A stretch of 64,000 bases of DNA from Histidinibacterium aquaticum (GCF_008710275.1 NZ_VYQE01000002.1:1-64000); one strand, 5' to 3'; positions 1 through 8,593 are shown, counted from the stretch's first letter. Program-made: numbers and translations. Notes: generated by a model not told the origin, from the letters alone.

Positions 1-53
1 GCAACTGATTTGTAATCAGTGGGTCGGGAGTTCGAGTCTCTCTGGGGGCACCA
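1..53 (+). tRNA. tRNA-Thr(TGT), 3' part only
   Basis: The window opens inside a tRNA. Positions 4-8 pair with 16-20 as the anticodon stem around a seven-base loop at 9-15 whose middle triplet is TGT (11-13), which reads Thr ACA codons. A T arm with the TTCGAGT loop follows, then the 3' acceptor strand and an encoded CCA at 51-53. The D arm and 5' acceptor strand lie outside the window, so only the anticodon supports the identity. Confidence 0.88.
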
Positions 54-65
54 CGCCACGCACCG

Positions 66-797
66 CTAGCCGACACGCCTGAGGAAGCGCTTGAGGCGCT
101 CGTCCTGCGGGTTGTCGAGAAGCTCCGCGGGAGGGCCTTGCTCGACGATGCGACCGCCATCCATGAAGAGGATGCGGTCGGCGATTTCCCGGGCGAACTG
201 CATCTCGTGGGTGACGATCAGCATCGTCTGGCGCTGCTCGGCGACGCGGCGCATGAGATCGAGCACTTCGCCGATCCACTCCGGGTCGAGCGCCGAGGTC
301 GGCTCGTCGAAGAGCATCAGGGCGGCCCCGAGGGCCATGGCACGGCCGATCCCCACGCGCTGTTGCTGACCGCCGGAAAGGGCGGCAGGGTAGCTGTCGG
401 CCTTGTCGGCCAGCCCGGTCTCCTTGAGGATTCCGAGCGCGCGCTCCTCGGCTTCTTCCTTCGGGACCCGCTGGACCGTGACCAGCGCTTCCATGATGTT
501 TTCCTTGGCCGTCTTGTTCGCGAAGAGCGCGTAGTTCTGGAAGACGAAGGCGGTGCAGCGCCGCAGCGACAGGATGTCGGTCTTCGAGGCGCGCGCCGCG
601 TCGACGGTCAGATCGTCGATACGGATCGTTCCCGACTGGGGCCTGTCGAGAAAGTTGATGCAGCGCAGCAGTGTGGACTTGCCCGTACCGGACGGCCCGA
701 TCACCACGACGCGCTCGCCATCGGCGATCTCGAGGTCGATCCCGTCGAGAACGGCGGTCTCGCCGAAGCGCTTGGTCAGCCCCTGTATCGAGATCAT
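66..797 (-). CDS. Polar amino-acid ABC transporter ATP-binding protein
   Basis: 243-aa ATPase that would energise uptake of a polar amino acid across the inner membrane. It has a Walker A motif (GPSGTGKST, residues 34-42), an ABC signature (LSGGQQQR, about 140-147), Walker B with DEPTSALD (about 164-171) and a switch histidine in VTHEM. The length is normal for the GlnQ/HisP/TcyN group. It is the last gene of a three-gene operon. Its ATG overlaps the permease stop by 4 bp (ATGA), which fixes the start and implies translational coupling. The neighbouring binding protein resembles cystine-type receptors, so cystine or a related amino acid is a reasonable but unproven substrate. Confidence 0.93.
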   Translation of the reverse strand: MISIQGLTKRFGETAVLDGIDLEIADGERVVVIGPSGTGKSTLLRCINFLDRPQSGTIRIDDLTVDAARASKTDILSLRRCTAFVFQNYALFANKTAKENIMEALVTVQRVPKEEAEERALGILKETGLADKADSYPAALSGGQQQRVGIGRAMALGAALMLFDEPTSALDPEWIGEVLDLMRRVAEQRQTMLIVTHEMQFAREIADRILFMDGGRIVEQGPPAELLDNPQDERLKRFLRRVG

Positions 798-1468
798 CGT
801 GCGTAGGCCTTGTTCAGGTAGAGTTCGAGCCGCTTCTGGCCCTGGTTCAGCACCTCGACCATGATCCAGTAGATGACGGCGACCACGAGGAAGGCTTCGA
901 AGTAGAGAAAGCTCCCGGCTGCTTCCTTCTGGGCCGCGCCCATCATCTCGGTGACCCCGAGGGTGAAGGCGAGGGAGGTCCCCTTGATCATGTCGATGAA
1001 GTAATTGACCAGCGTCGGCGCCGCGATGCGGGTCGCCTGCGGCAGGACGATCCGCTTCATCATCTGGGCCTGGGTCATCCCGATCGACTGGGCGGCCTCC
1101 CACTGGCTGCGGTCCACGCCTGCGATCGCGGCACGGATGCTTTCCGCCATGTAGGCAGAAAAGTGCAATGTCAGGCCCATGATTGCCGCCGTCACGCCGT
1201 TGATCTGCGTGAGAAATGAAAGCACCTGCGGCAGGCCGTAGTAGAAAAGGAAGAGCTGCACGAGCAGCGGTGTCCCGCGGAAGAAGCTGATGAAGAGGAT
1301 CACCAGCCAATCCAGCCCCGGGATCTTGATGACGCGCTCGACGGCGAGGAGCGAGGCGAGGATGAGCGCGAGCACCATCCCCGCCACCGCCATGAAGAGC
1401 GTCAGCGGCACGTAGCCCAGGATGACGGGCACAAGCCCCAGCATGTAGTCGAGGTCGAGTGCCCGCAT
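794..1468 (-). CDS. Polar amino-acid ABC transporter permease
   Basis: 224-aa integral membrane protein of the HisM/GlnP family with about five hydrophobic segments. The cytoplasmic EAA loop that docks the ATPase is visible around residues 120-141 (EAAQSIGMTQAQ ... VLPQA). Only one permease gene is present, so a homodimer is likely. It lies between the binding protein (8-bp gap) and the ATPase (4-bp overlap) in one transcription unit. Confidence 0.92.
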   Translation of the reverse strand: MRALDLDYMLGLVPVILGYVPLTLFMAVAGMVLALILASLLAVERVIKIPGLDWLVILFISFFRGTPLLVQLFLFYYGLPQVLSFLTQINGVTAAIMGLTLHFSAYMAESIRAAIAGVDRSQWEAAQSIGMTQAQMMKRIVLPQATRIAAPTLVNYFIDMIKGTSLAFTLGVTEMMGAAQKEAAGSFLYFEAFLVVAVIYWIMVEVLNQGQKRLELYLNKAYAR

Positions 1469-1476
1469 CGGTCAGG

Positions 1477-2238
1477 TCACTCCGCGGCTGCGGTCGTGAT
1501 GTCGCTGTCGAACCACTCCTGCGAGATCTCCGCGAGGGTTCCGTCTTCCTTGAGCGTCGTCAGGGCCGCGTCGATCCGGTCACGCAGCTCTTCGCCTTCT
1601 TCCGTGTCCCGGAAGGGGTAGGCGTTCCGAATCTCTGAGAAGGGCTGACCCGCGAGTTCGAGGGGCAGGGGGCTCTCCTGGATGACCTGGGCGGAGGACA
1701 CGCGGTCCATCACGAAGGCATCCACCCGGCCGAGCGCGGTGTCCTGCTCGATGTTCGATTCGTAGGTCCGGATGTCGATTTCCTCGGCATAGGGCAGGTC
1801 CCGCAGGAGCTGCTCGAAGTTCGAGCCGAGGTTCACGGCGACGGTCTTGCCGCGGAGGTCTTCCACGCCCTCGATCTCCTCGTTGCCCTCGCGGGTCACG
1901 ACCTGGGCACCGTCGATGACGTAGGGCTGCGTGAAGATGAAGGCTTCCTCGCGCTCGGGCGTGATGGTGATCTGGTTGGCGATCGTGTCGATGCGGCCCG
2001 ACTCGAGAGCGCCGATAAGTCCCGAGAAGTTCATCGTCTCGTACTCGATCTCGAGGCCGGTCTCTTCGCCGATGGCGTTCATCACGTCGACCTCGAAGCC
2101 CTGGAGCTCGTCCTGGCGCACGAAGGTGAACGGGAAGTAGCCGCCGGACATCCCGACGCGCAGCGTTTCGGTTTCCTGGGCGGCGAGGCTGGTGCCGGCG
2201 AGGGCCGCGACGGCCGCCGGGAGGATCATCTTGAGCAT
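1477..2238 (-). CDS. Periplasmic amino-acid (cystine-type) binding protein
   Basis: 253-aa solute-binding protein of family 3. It begins with a Sec signal peptide (MLKMILPAAVAALAGTSLAA) and then has the typical first strand LRVGMSGGYFPFTF. The segment NFSGLIGALESGRIDTIANQ resembles cystine/cysteine receptors (FliY/TcyA-like), which is the basis for the substrate suggestion. An upstream in-frame ATG exists 54 bp earlier. The chosen start has a GGAG about 8 bases upstream and puts the signal peptide at the N terminus. First gene of the transporter operon. Confidence 0.9.
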   Translation of the reverse strand: MLKMILPAAVAALAGTSLAAQETETLRVGMSGGYFPFTFVRQDELQGFEVDVMNAIGEETGLEIEYETMNFSGLIGALESGRIDTIANQITITPEREEAFIFTQPYVIDGAQVVTREGNEEIEGVEDLRGKTVAVNLGSNFEQLLRDLPYAEEIDIRTYESNIEQDTALGRVDAFVMDRVSSAQVIQESPLPLELAGQPFSEIRNAYPFRDTEEGEELRDRIDAALTTLKEDGTLAEISQEWFDSDITTAAAE

Positions 2239-2495
2239 GTTCAGAACTCCATCTTGCGTTTGGGCTCTACGTGACGCCCCTGGCTCCGGCAATCAACGCG
2301 CGGCCCGGAAAAAGGCCGCATGTGTTTTTGCTGCGGTGCCAGGCGGGACGCATGTCCTTGAGGGCCCGCCCTCAGTGCGGCTGGCGTTTTCCTGGGCGGG
2401 TGTTGTGTGGGACGTTGATCCGCCATCGCCCCATGCGCCCGGTGCAAGGCCGCCTTGTGATCGCCCGCCAAACCACAGGAATCTTGTCCCCGAAC
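2239..2495 (-). other. 5' leader/promoter region of the amino-acid ABC operon
   Basis: Gene-free stretch upstream of the binding-protein gene. It contains a 7-bp inverted repeat with a 2-base loop (TGAGGGC/GCCCTCA, 2359-2374). Read on the minus strand, a G+C-rich hairpin around GCGGCC/GGGCCGC also falls in the probable leader. No recognisable riboswitch and no clear -35/-10 pair was seen. Confidence 0.35.
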
Positions 2496-2496
2496 A

Positions 2497-2520
2497 GAAA
2501 AGGGCGCCCGAAGGCGCCCT
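2497..2520 (-). terminator. Intrinsic terminator of the DUF882 gene
   Basis: A perfect 8-bp stem (AGGGCGCC / GGCGCCCT, 2501-2508 with 2513-2520) and a four-base loop, followed on the minus strand by TTTT. It starts 27 bases after the stop codon of the DUF882 gene and isolates the ABC operon from it. Confidence 0.85.
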
Positions 2521-2546
2521 CTCTCGAATTCGAAGCCCGGTCCGGC

Positions 2547-3116
2547 TCAGCTGCCCCAGCTGCGGACGCGACCGCAGTCCATGTGGACGAAGTTGGAGCC
2601 GGAGTAGCGGCCCACGCCACCCGCGCGGCAGGAGGCCGCGGCGCTGGCGATCTGGCTCACCGAGCGCGAGCGAAGCTGAAGGTCCGCCGCCTGGCCCTGA
2701 AGGTGCAGCGAGTTGCTCGCCACGCCGGAGGAGTTGGCCCGGAGCATCGCGTTGGTTTCGGGCGAGCGGTAGCCCGAGATCAGCGTGAAGGGCTCATCCA
2801 CCCGGAGCAGGTTCCAGGACGCCGCCATGATGTCGAGCGTGCGGGTGTCGATCTGCTTGACCTTCCCGTTCCGCCAGTCGCGCATGAAGTGGTTCACTTC
2901 CTGCACGGCGTCGGCGACGTACTGACCATCGATCCAGTAGATCATCTCGATCTTTTCGCCGGTCCGGCCGTTGTACATCTTCAGCCGGCGGATATCGCCC
3001 GAACCGCGAAGGAACCCCGCGGCCATGGAGTACGTTGGAGCTGCAGTAACGGCCGTGGCCGCAAACGCACGAAGGAGCGCACGTCTAGAGAAGCTCGAAG
3101 AGCAAGTGTCGGTCAT
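2547..3116 (-). CDS. DUF882/YcbK-family peptidase (MepK-like), Tat-exported
   Basis: 189-aa protein of the peptidase M15A-like DUF882 family. The N terminus has a twin arginine and hydrophobic stretch (SRRALLRAFAATAVTAA), so export through Tat is likely. The putative zinc ligands lie in SLHLQGQAADL and in HMDCGR near the C terminus, and FTLISGYRSPETN is the usual family signature. In E. coli the homologue YcbK/MepK cleaves 3-3 peptidoglycan cross-links and is encoded next to the L,D-transpeptidase LdtD. The divergent neighbour here is also an L,D-transpeptidase, which supports the same pairing. Hydrolase activity is inferred. Confidence 0.88.
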   Translation of the reverse strand: MTDTCSSSFSRRALLRAFAATAVTAAPTYSMAAGFLRGSGDIRRLKMYNGRTGEKIEMIYWIDGQYVADAVQEVNHFMRDWRNGKVKQIDTRTLDIMAASWNLLRVDEPFTLISGYRSPETNAMLRANSSGVASNSLHLQGQAADLQLRSRSVSQIASAAASCRAGGVGRYSGSNFVHMDCGRVRSWGS

Positions 3117-3413
3117 GGTAATAGCGCCTGTCCCGTCGCTTACTTGGCCCGCCTTGGCCGGCGGGCGTGTCTGCCATCTCATCCCCAGATGCAGCACCTG
3201 TTTGCCACAAGCCCGCCCGATTACCAAGGCGGGGGTAGCATGCAGATCGTAAAGATTGTCCAAATCGGCGAGAATTTGCGCACAGGCGCGTTGCGCCGGA
3301 ACCCGGTGCAAATCGGCCACGGCAGAAAAACCACAGAACGCGGGGCGTTGGCGGACCTTGCGGAAAGTTGAATAGACGGGATCGCCACCCGCGTCATTCT
3401 GAGCAGGAACCCG

Positions 3414-5060
3414 ATGAAGCAGACGCCGCACAATCCCCAGGGGCGCCGATCCATGAGACTGTCCGATAGAATTCGCGCGCGTGGCGTCGCAGCCGCCGTT
3501 GCGGCCGCCCTTATCGCGCCCGTCGCCGGCACGCCGGCCAAGGCGCAAATCCAGATCGAGTTTACGGCCTTCGCGCAGACCGTGGCGGAAACCGCCGCCC
3601 GCGACGGCGATCTCTCCGCCTTCTACCGCGATCGCGAATTCTCGGGTCTTTGGACCGGCACCGGCGAAGAGGCGCAGATGCGCCGCAACGCCTTCCTGGG
3701 TGCGCTGGCGGATGCACATATCCACGGCCTGCCAGAGGCGCGCTTCAATCCCGAACAGGCGATGATGATCCTGCGCAGCGCGCGGACGCCTCAGGAGAAG
3801 GCCGAGGCCGAGGTCGCCATGACGCGGCTCTTCCTCGACTACGCGCGGGCGCTGAATACCGGCGTGCTGGAGCCTCGGGAGGTGGTCTCGCAGATTCGCC
3901 GCGAGGTTCAGCACAAGGATCGGCAGGAACTGCTGGCCAGCTTCGCGGAGAACCCGCTGGGCATGCTGCAGTCGCTGCCGCCGTCCTCGCCCGAGTACCA
4001 GCGCCTGGTTCGTGCCAAGATGTCGCTTGAACGGACGCTCGCCGCCGGCGGCTACGGCCCTACGGTGCAGGCGACGATCCGCCCCGGCGATAGCGGCTCC
4101 GACGTGGTCCGTCTTCGGGACCGGCTTCGCGCCATGGGCTACATCGGCCGCACCATGACGGCGAGCTACGACCGCGAGATGGTCGAGGCCGTCGAAGAGT
4201 TTCAGGCCGACATGGGGCTCGAGGTCGACGGCGTCGTCGGGGGCGCCACGCTCGAGGCCCTGAACATGGGCGCGCTCGAGCGTCTCGAATCCGTCCTCGT
4301 CGCCATGGAGCGCGAGCGCTGGATGAACAACATCGAGCGCGGCGACCGCCACATCTGGGTGAACCTGCCCGATTTCACCGCGACCATCGTGGACGATGGT
4401 GCGGTGAGCTTCCGGACCAAGTCGGTCATCGGCACTGCCGATGTCGACCGCCAGACGCCCGAGTTCTCGGACGAGATGGACCACATGGTCATCAATCCGT
4501 ACTGGTACGTCCCGCGCTCGATCATCGAGAACGAGTACCTGCCGGACATCCGTCGGAACCGGAACGCGCACGGCCAGCTGCAGGTCATCAACCGGCAGGG
4601 TCAGGTCGTGAGCCGTGGCGCCGTGAGAACCGGCGGCTCCTTCCCCTATTCCATGCGCCAGCCTCCGGGCCCCTCGAATGCGCTGGGACGGGTGAAGTTC
4701 ATGTTCCCGAACCAGTACAACATCTATCTGCACGACACGCCGGCGCAGCACCTCTTCACCCGCGCCGTCCGGGCCTACAGCCACGGCTGTATCCGACTCG
4801 ATGACCCGTACGAGTTTGCCTACGCGCTCCTGGCGCTCCAGGAAGACGATCCGGAAAGCTTCTTCCAGACCCGTCTTCGCAGCGGTCAGAACACGCGCGT
4901 GAACCTGGAGCAGACGGTCCCGGTGCACCTGGTGTACCGGACAGCCTTCACGGACGTGGACGGCAAACTGCAGTTCCGCGATGACATCTACGGCCGCGAT
5001 GCCCGCATCTGGGATGCGCTCGCCCGTGAAGGGGTGGCGATTCGCTCGGTCTCGGGCTAG
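3414..5060 (+). CDS. L,D-transpeptidase, YcbB/LdtD type (PG-binding + YkuD)
   Basis: 548-aa periplasmic enzyme that should form 3-3 cross-links in peptidoglycan. It has an N-terminal signal region ending near APVAGTPAKAQ, a helical domain, a PG_binding_1 domain at about residues 220-285 (RPGDSGSDVVRLRDRLRAMG) and a C-terminal YkuD domain. The catalytic motif is SHGCIRL, with Cys459 counted from this start, preceded by YLHDTP and LF. AGGAA lies about 4-5 bases upstream of this ATG; an internal ATG at 3453 would also leave a signal peptide. The 297-bp gap to the divergent DUF882 gene must carry both promoters. Confidence 0.93.
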   Translation: MKQTPHNPQGRRSMRLSDRIRARGVAAAVAAALIAPVAGTPAKAQIQIEFTAFAQTVAETAARDGDLSAFYRDREFSGLWTGTGEEAQMRRNAFLGALADAHIHGLPEARFNPEQAMMILRSARTPQEKAEAEVAMTRLFLDYARALNTGVLEPREVVSQIRREVQHKDRQELLASFAENPLGMLQSLPPSSPEYQRLVRAKMSLERTLAAGGYGPTVQATIRPGDSGSDVVRLRDRLRAMGYIGRTMTASYDREMVEAVEEFQADMGLEVDGVVGGATLEALNMGALERLESVLVAMERERWMNNIERGDRHIWVNLPDFTATIVDDGAVSFRTKSVIGTADVDRQTPEFSDEMDHMVINPYWYVPRSIIENEYLPDIRRNRNAHGQLQVINRQGQVVSRGAVRTGGSFPYSMRQPPGPSNALGRVKFMFPNQYNIYLHDTPAQHLFTRAVRAYSHGCIRLDDPYEFAYALLALQEDDPESFFQTRLRSGQNTRVNLEQTVPVHLVYRTAFTDVDGKLQFRDDIYGRDARIWDALAREGVAIRSVSG

Positions 5061-5084
5061 TCCCGCGCCCGGATGGGGGCGGCC

Positions 5085-6182
5085 ATGACTTCGCACAGCA
5101 TCGAAGAGATTGCGGCGGCGCTCGGAGCGGAAGCTCTGGGCGCCGTCTCCTTGCGCGTGACCGGCGCGGCCGAGCCGCAAGCGGCGGCGCCCGACGAACT
5201 CGCGCTTGCGATGACGCCGGCCTACGGCGAGGCCCTGACCAGGGGCCGCGCCCGGGCTGCCGTGATCTGGCCCGGGGCGGACTGGCAGGCGCTTGGACTC
5301 GAGGCCGCAATTGTCGCGCCGCGGGCGCGTCTGGCCATGGCGCAGCTCACCCAGTTGCTTGACTCGGCGCCCTCCGGGCCGGGAGAGGTTCATCCCTCTG
5401 CCGTGATCGGCGAGAGCGCGCGCGTCGACGGCGCCTTGATCGGCCCGCTCTGCGTGGTGGGCGAGGGTGCCGAGATCGGTGCGGGCACAAGGCTGGAGGC
5501 GCATGTCACGGTGGCCCCGGGCGCGCGTATCGGACAGGACTGCCGCCTCGCCGCGGGCGTCCGCATCCAGCGCAATTGCCGCATCGGCGACCGGGTGATC
5601 CTTCAGCCCAACGCAACGATCGGTGGCGACGGATTTTCCTTCGTGACCCGCGATGTCTCGAATGCCGAGCGCGCCCGCGCGGCCCTCGGCGACGCGCGTC
5701 TGGAACCGCCCGAGGATCCGGTCTGGCATCGGATACACTCTCTCGGCGGGGTTGAGATCGGCGACGATGTCGAGGTCGGATCGAACTCCGCCGTCGACGC
5801 TGGCACGATCCGCGCCACGCGGATCGGCCGGGGGACCAAGGTCGATAATCTCGTGCAGGTGGGCCACAACGTGGTCATCGGCGAGGACTGCCTGATCTGC
5901 GGCGCGACCGGCATAGCCGGGTCGACCGTGGTCGGGGACCGCACCGTGCTCGGCGGCGCGACCGGCGTCGTCGACAACCTGAAGATCGGCTCGGACGTCG
6001 TGACGGGGGCAGGCACTTTGGTTCTGTCGAACGTCCCTTCGGGGCGCATCATGATGGGTAGTCCCGCGATGCCGATGACCGCGCACTTGGCCAGCTACAA
6101 GGCCCTCAGACGCCTTCCGCGGCTGCTTCGCGACCTTGCGTCGGCCAAGAAACCGGTTCCCAAGCCGGACCCGAATGACTAA
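5085..6182 (+). CDS. lpxD: UDP-3-O-acylglucosamine N-acyltransferase LpxD
   Basis: 365-aa enzyme of lipid A synthesis that transfers a 3-hydroxyacyl chain from acyl-ACP to UDP-3-O-acylglucosamine. The N-terminal LpxD domain is followed by a left-handed beta helix of hexapeptide repeats (for example VIGEDCLICGATGIAGSTV). The acceptor-site segment VGHNVVIGEDC includes the catalytic-type histidine. The start at 5085 was preferred because GGGGG lies about six bases upstream; an ATG at 5073 is in frame. It is followed 34 bp later by an ACP gene and a ketoacyl synthase. Usually lpxD lies near fabZ/lpxA or bamA, but here it is about 28 kb away from bamA. Confidence 0.93.
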   Translation: MTSHSIEEIAAALGAEALGAVSLRVTGAAEPQAAAPDELALAMTPAYGEALTRGRARAAVIWPGADWQALGLEAAIVAPRARLAMAQLTQLLDSAPSGPGEVHPSAVIGESARVDGALIGPLCVVGEGAEIGAGTRLEAHVTVAPGARIGQDCRLAAGVRIQRNCRIGDRVILQPNATIGGDGFSFVTRDVSNAERARAALGDARLEPPEDPVWHRIHSLGGVEIGDDVEVGSNSAVDAGTIRATRIGRGTKVDNLVQVGHNVVIGEDCLICGATGIAGSTVVGDRTVLGGATGVVDNLKIGSDVVTGAGTLVLSNVPSGRIMMGSPAMPMTAHLASYKALRRLPRLLRDLASAKKPVPKPDPND

Positions 6183-6216
6183 ATCACCGCCAATTCAAGT
6201 CGGGGGGACGGACGTG

Positions 6217-6483
6217 ATGGACGAGGTGCGCGACAAGGTGGTCGAGATCATCGCCGAGCAGGCGTTGATGGAGCCCGGCGACGTGCGCATGGACATGACG
6301 CTGGAAGACCTCGGGATCGACAGCCTCGGCCTGGTGGAGAGCATCTTCGCCATCGAGGAGGCCTTCGACATCTCGGTGCCCTTCAACGCGAACGACCCCG
6401 AATCCAGCGACTTCGATATCTCCTCGGTCCAGGCGATCGTGGACGCCGTGCAGGAGCTCGTCGCGGCGCAGCACCAGAAATGA
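6217..6483 (+). CDS. Acyl carrier protein (accessory)
   Basis: 88-aa acyl carrier protein with the phosphopantetheine attachment motif LGIDSLGLVE (Ser36). The acidic composition and length are typical, but the protein diverges from housekeeping AcpP and lacks the longer form typical of rhizobial AcpXL. The ATG at 6217 has a strong GGGGGGA box eight bases upstream; an earlier in-frame ATG at 6175 overlaps the lpxD end. The stop overlaps the next gene by 4 bp. Its position between lpxD and a ketoacyl synthase suggests that it carries acyl chains for lipid A or another envelope lipid. Confidence 0.9.
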   Translation: MDEVRDKVVEIIAEQALMEPGDVRMDMTLEDLGIDSLGLVESIFAIEEAFDISVPFNANDPESSDFDISSVQAIVDAVQELVAAQHQK

Positions 6484-7697
6484 CCGGTATGAAGCGGGTG
6501 GTCATCACCGGCGCGGGCACCATCAACGCGCTCGGCCACGACGTGGCCTCGACGATGGAGGCCATGCGCGAGGGTCGTTGCGGTATCGGTCCGATCGACG
6601 TCCGTGACGTCGACCGGCTCTCGGTCCGGATCGGCGGGCAGGTGCAGGGCTACGACGAACACGCCCACTTCAACCGCCAGCAGATCGCGCTCTACGACCG
6701 CTTCACGCAGTTCACCCTCCTCGCGGCGAAAGAGGCCGTGGAGCAGTCCGGGCTGAGCTTCGTCGGCGAGATCGCGGCGCGGTCAGGCGTGGTGCTCGGC
6801 ACCGCGGGCGGTGGCGTGAACACCTGGGACGAGAACTACCGGACGGTCTACGAGGAGGGGAAGAACCGCGTTCATCCCTTCGTCGTGCCGAAGCTCATGA
6901 ACAACGCGGCGGCCAGCCACGTCTCGATGGAGTGGAACCTCAAGGGGCCGTCTTTCACCGTTGCCACCGCCTGCGCCTCGTCGAACCACGCCATGGGGCA
7001 GGCCTTCTGGCTGATCCGCTCGGGCGCCTGCGACGCCATGGTCACCGGCGGATCGGAAAGCATGCTCTGCTTCGGCGGGGTGAAGGCATGGGAAGGGCTC
7101 CGGGTCATGTCCAAGGACGCCTGCCGGCCCTTCAGCCTTGGCCGCAACGGCATGGTGCAGGGCGAGGGGGCCGGCGTCTTCGTCTTCGAGGAGATGGAGC
7201 ATGCCAAGGCCCGCGGAGCCGATATCCTGGCCGAGGTCATCGGCTTCGCCATGACCTCCGACGCGGCGGACATCGTGATGCCCTCCAAGCAGGGCGCCTC
7301 GCGCGCGATCCAGGGGGCGGTCGCCGATGCCCGGATCGCCCGGGAAGAGGTCGGCTACATCAACGCCCACGGCACCGGGACCGCGGCGAACGACAAGACC
7401 GAATGCGCGGCCGTGTCCGATGCCTTCGGGGCCCATGCCGACGAGCTGATGATCTCGTCCACCAAGTCCATGCACGGTCACCTGATCGGCGGGACCGGTG
7501 CGGTGGAGCTCCTGGCCTGCATCATGGCCCTGCGGGACGGGGTGATCGCGCCGACCATCGGCTACGAGGAGCCCGACCCCGAATGCGCGCTGGACGTCGT
7601 GCCCAATGAGGCGCGCGAGGCGAAGGTCGACGTGGCGCTGTCGAACGCCTTCGCCTTCGGCGGGCTCAACGCCGTGCTGGCGCTTCGCCGCGTCTGA
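6480..7697 (+). CDS. Beta-ketoacyl-ACP synthase (FabF-like)
   Basis: 405-aa condensing enzyme. The active-site Cys165 lies in TVATACASSNHA, His297 in YINAHGTGTAAND, and Lys/His334 in STKSMHGHLIGGTGAVE, giving the Cys-His-His triad of elongating KAS I/II enzymes. The start overlaps the ACP stop by 4 bp (ATGA), so this synthase probably works with that ACP. A second in-frame ATG lies three codons downstream (6489). An alternative role in a small secondary-metabolite pathway cannot be excluded, but no other biosynthetic gene is nearby. Confidence 0.9.
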   Translation: MTGMKRVVITGAGTINALGHDVASTMEAMREGRCGIGPIDVRDVDRLSVRIGGQVQGYDEHAHFNRQQIALYDRFTQFTLLAAKEAVEQSGLSFVGEIAARSGVVLGTAGGGVNTWDENYRTVYEEGKNRVHPFVVPKLMNNAAASHVSMEWNLKGPSFTVATACASSNHAMGQAFWLIRSGACDAMVTGGSESMLCFGGVKAWEGLRVMSKDACRPFSLGRNGMVQGEGAGVFVFEEMEHAKARGADILAEVIGFAMTSDAADIVMPSKQGASRAIQGAVADARIAREEVGYINAHGTGTAANDKTECAAVSDAFGAHADELMISSTKSMHGHLIGGTGAVELLACIMALRDGVIAPTIGYEEPDPECALDVVPNEAREAKVDVALSNAFAFGGLNAVLALRRV

Positions 7698-7715
7698 TCC
7701 GAGCTCCCGAACGAA

Positions 7716-7742
7716 AAACGCCGCCTCCGAGAGGCGGCGTTT
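7716..7742. terminator. Bidirectional intrinsic terminator
   Basis: A stem of about 12 bp (AAACGCCGCCTC/GAGGCGGCGTTT) with a three-base loop, flanked by A-rich and T-rich sides. It lies in the 67-bp gap between two convergent genes and can end transcription from both. Confidence 0.88.
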
Positions 7743-7764
7743 CTCTTGATCTCCGAGCCAGAAC

Positions 7765-8484
7765 TTACTGGTCGTTGGCGGCCTCGAAGCCGGCGGTGAA
7801 CCCGGAGAGGGAAGCGTCGAGACGGACCTCCTGGTCGGGCGCCGCGGCCGGCACGAGCCGGATCTGCGCATTTGCGCCGCGCTTGAACTGGTTCACCTGC
7901 TCGGTCGTCAGACCGATCTGCGCCACGCAGCCCGCCCGGTTGCAGAAGCGGAAGGGATACTGCCGCGCCGCGCCACCGTCGACGGAAACGACGAGTTGTT
8001 CGGTCAGCAGGGTCTCGAGCGGGGCGACCACGGTGGCCCCGGCCGCCGCCTGTCCGCCCTCGGGAAGCGGCACGACGGAGATCTCGGCGACCTCGTTGCC
8101 TTCCTGGTCGGTCAGGAGCTGGTAGAGCTCGCAGGGGTCCGGCTGGCCTTCGGGCGCGTTGATGCAGCGCAGCGACCAGGCGTCGAAGGTCTCGCGGATG
8201 TAGGGCTGGCCCTCGGCAGGCTCGCCGCCTTCGACCGGGTTTCCGAGGTCGAGGTCGGGCAGGGCGTTGCCGGTTTCGGTGGCCTCGCCCGTCTCCGGCG
8301 CCTCGGCATCGGTCGCCGGAGCGTCCGTGTCCGTCGCTTCGGCTTCGGGCGCCTCAGTTTCGGTCTGCGGTGCCTCGGTTTCGGTCTGCGGTGCCTCGGT
8401 TTCGGCATCCTGTGCCGCGGCGGGCAGCGCGAGGGTCATGGCCGTGGCTGCGGCCGTCAGGAACAGGGAAAGTCTGTCTAGCAT
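7765..8484 (-). CDS. Invasion-associated locus B (IalB) family protein
   Basis: 239-aa exported protein. It has a signal peptide (MLDRLSLFLTAAATAMTLAL...AAAQ), then about 60 residues rich in Glu, Thr, Ala and Pro including three TETEAPQ-type repeats. A C-terminal IalB domain begins around YIRETFDAWSLRC and includes paired cysteines (RCINAPEGQPDPC, FCNRAGC). IalB proteins are named after a Bartonella factor. In free-living Rhodobacterales they are common periplasmic proteins of unknown function, so no virulence role is implied. It is the second gene of a convergent pair and has no operon partner. Confidence 0.85.
   Translation of the reverse strand: MLDRLSLFLTAAATAMTLALPAAAQDAETEAPQTETEAPQTETEAPEAEATDTDAPATDAEAPETGEATETGNALPDLDLGNPVEGGEPAEGQPYIRETFDAWSLRCINAPEGQPDPCELYQLLTDQEGNEVAEISVVPLPEGGQAAAGATVVAPLETLLTEQLVVSVDGGAARQYPFRFCNRAGCVAQIGLTTEQVNQFKRGANAQIRLVPAAAPDQEVRLDASLSGFTAGFEAANDQ
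8351..8400. repeat. 21-bp tandem repeat inside the IalB-family gene
   Basis: Two full and one partial copies of a 21-bp unit (8351-8371, 8372-8392, 8393-8400 and slightly beyond) encode the heptapeptide repeat TETEAPQ. The copies are nearly identical at DNA level, so copy number may vary between strains. Confidence 0.8.
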
Positions 8485-8593
8485 TGCGGTCCGTCCATTG
8501 TCCGTGTCGGCGCGGTCTCTAGCATGGGTGCGGCAGGCTGTCAGGGCCAAATCTCGGCGCTGACCAGGCCGTGACCGGTGGGGAGCGGCCATA

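Noticed and set aside
2547-6086. Minus-strand open frame of 1179 codons running antisense to lpxD and the L,D-transpeptidase
   Set aside because: Only its last 189 codons (DUF882 gene) are protein-like. The rest is Arg/His/Gly-rich shadow sequence caused by strong GC3 bias.
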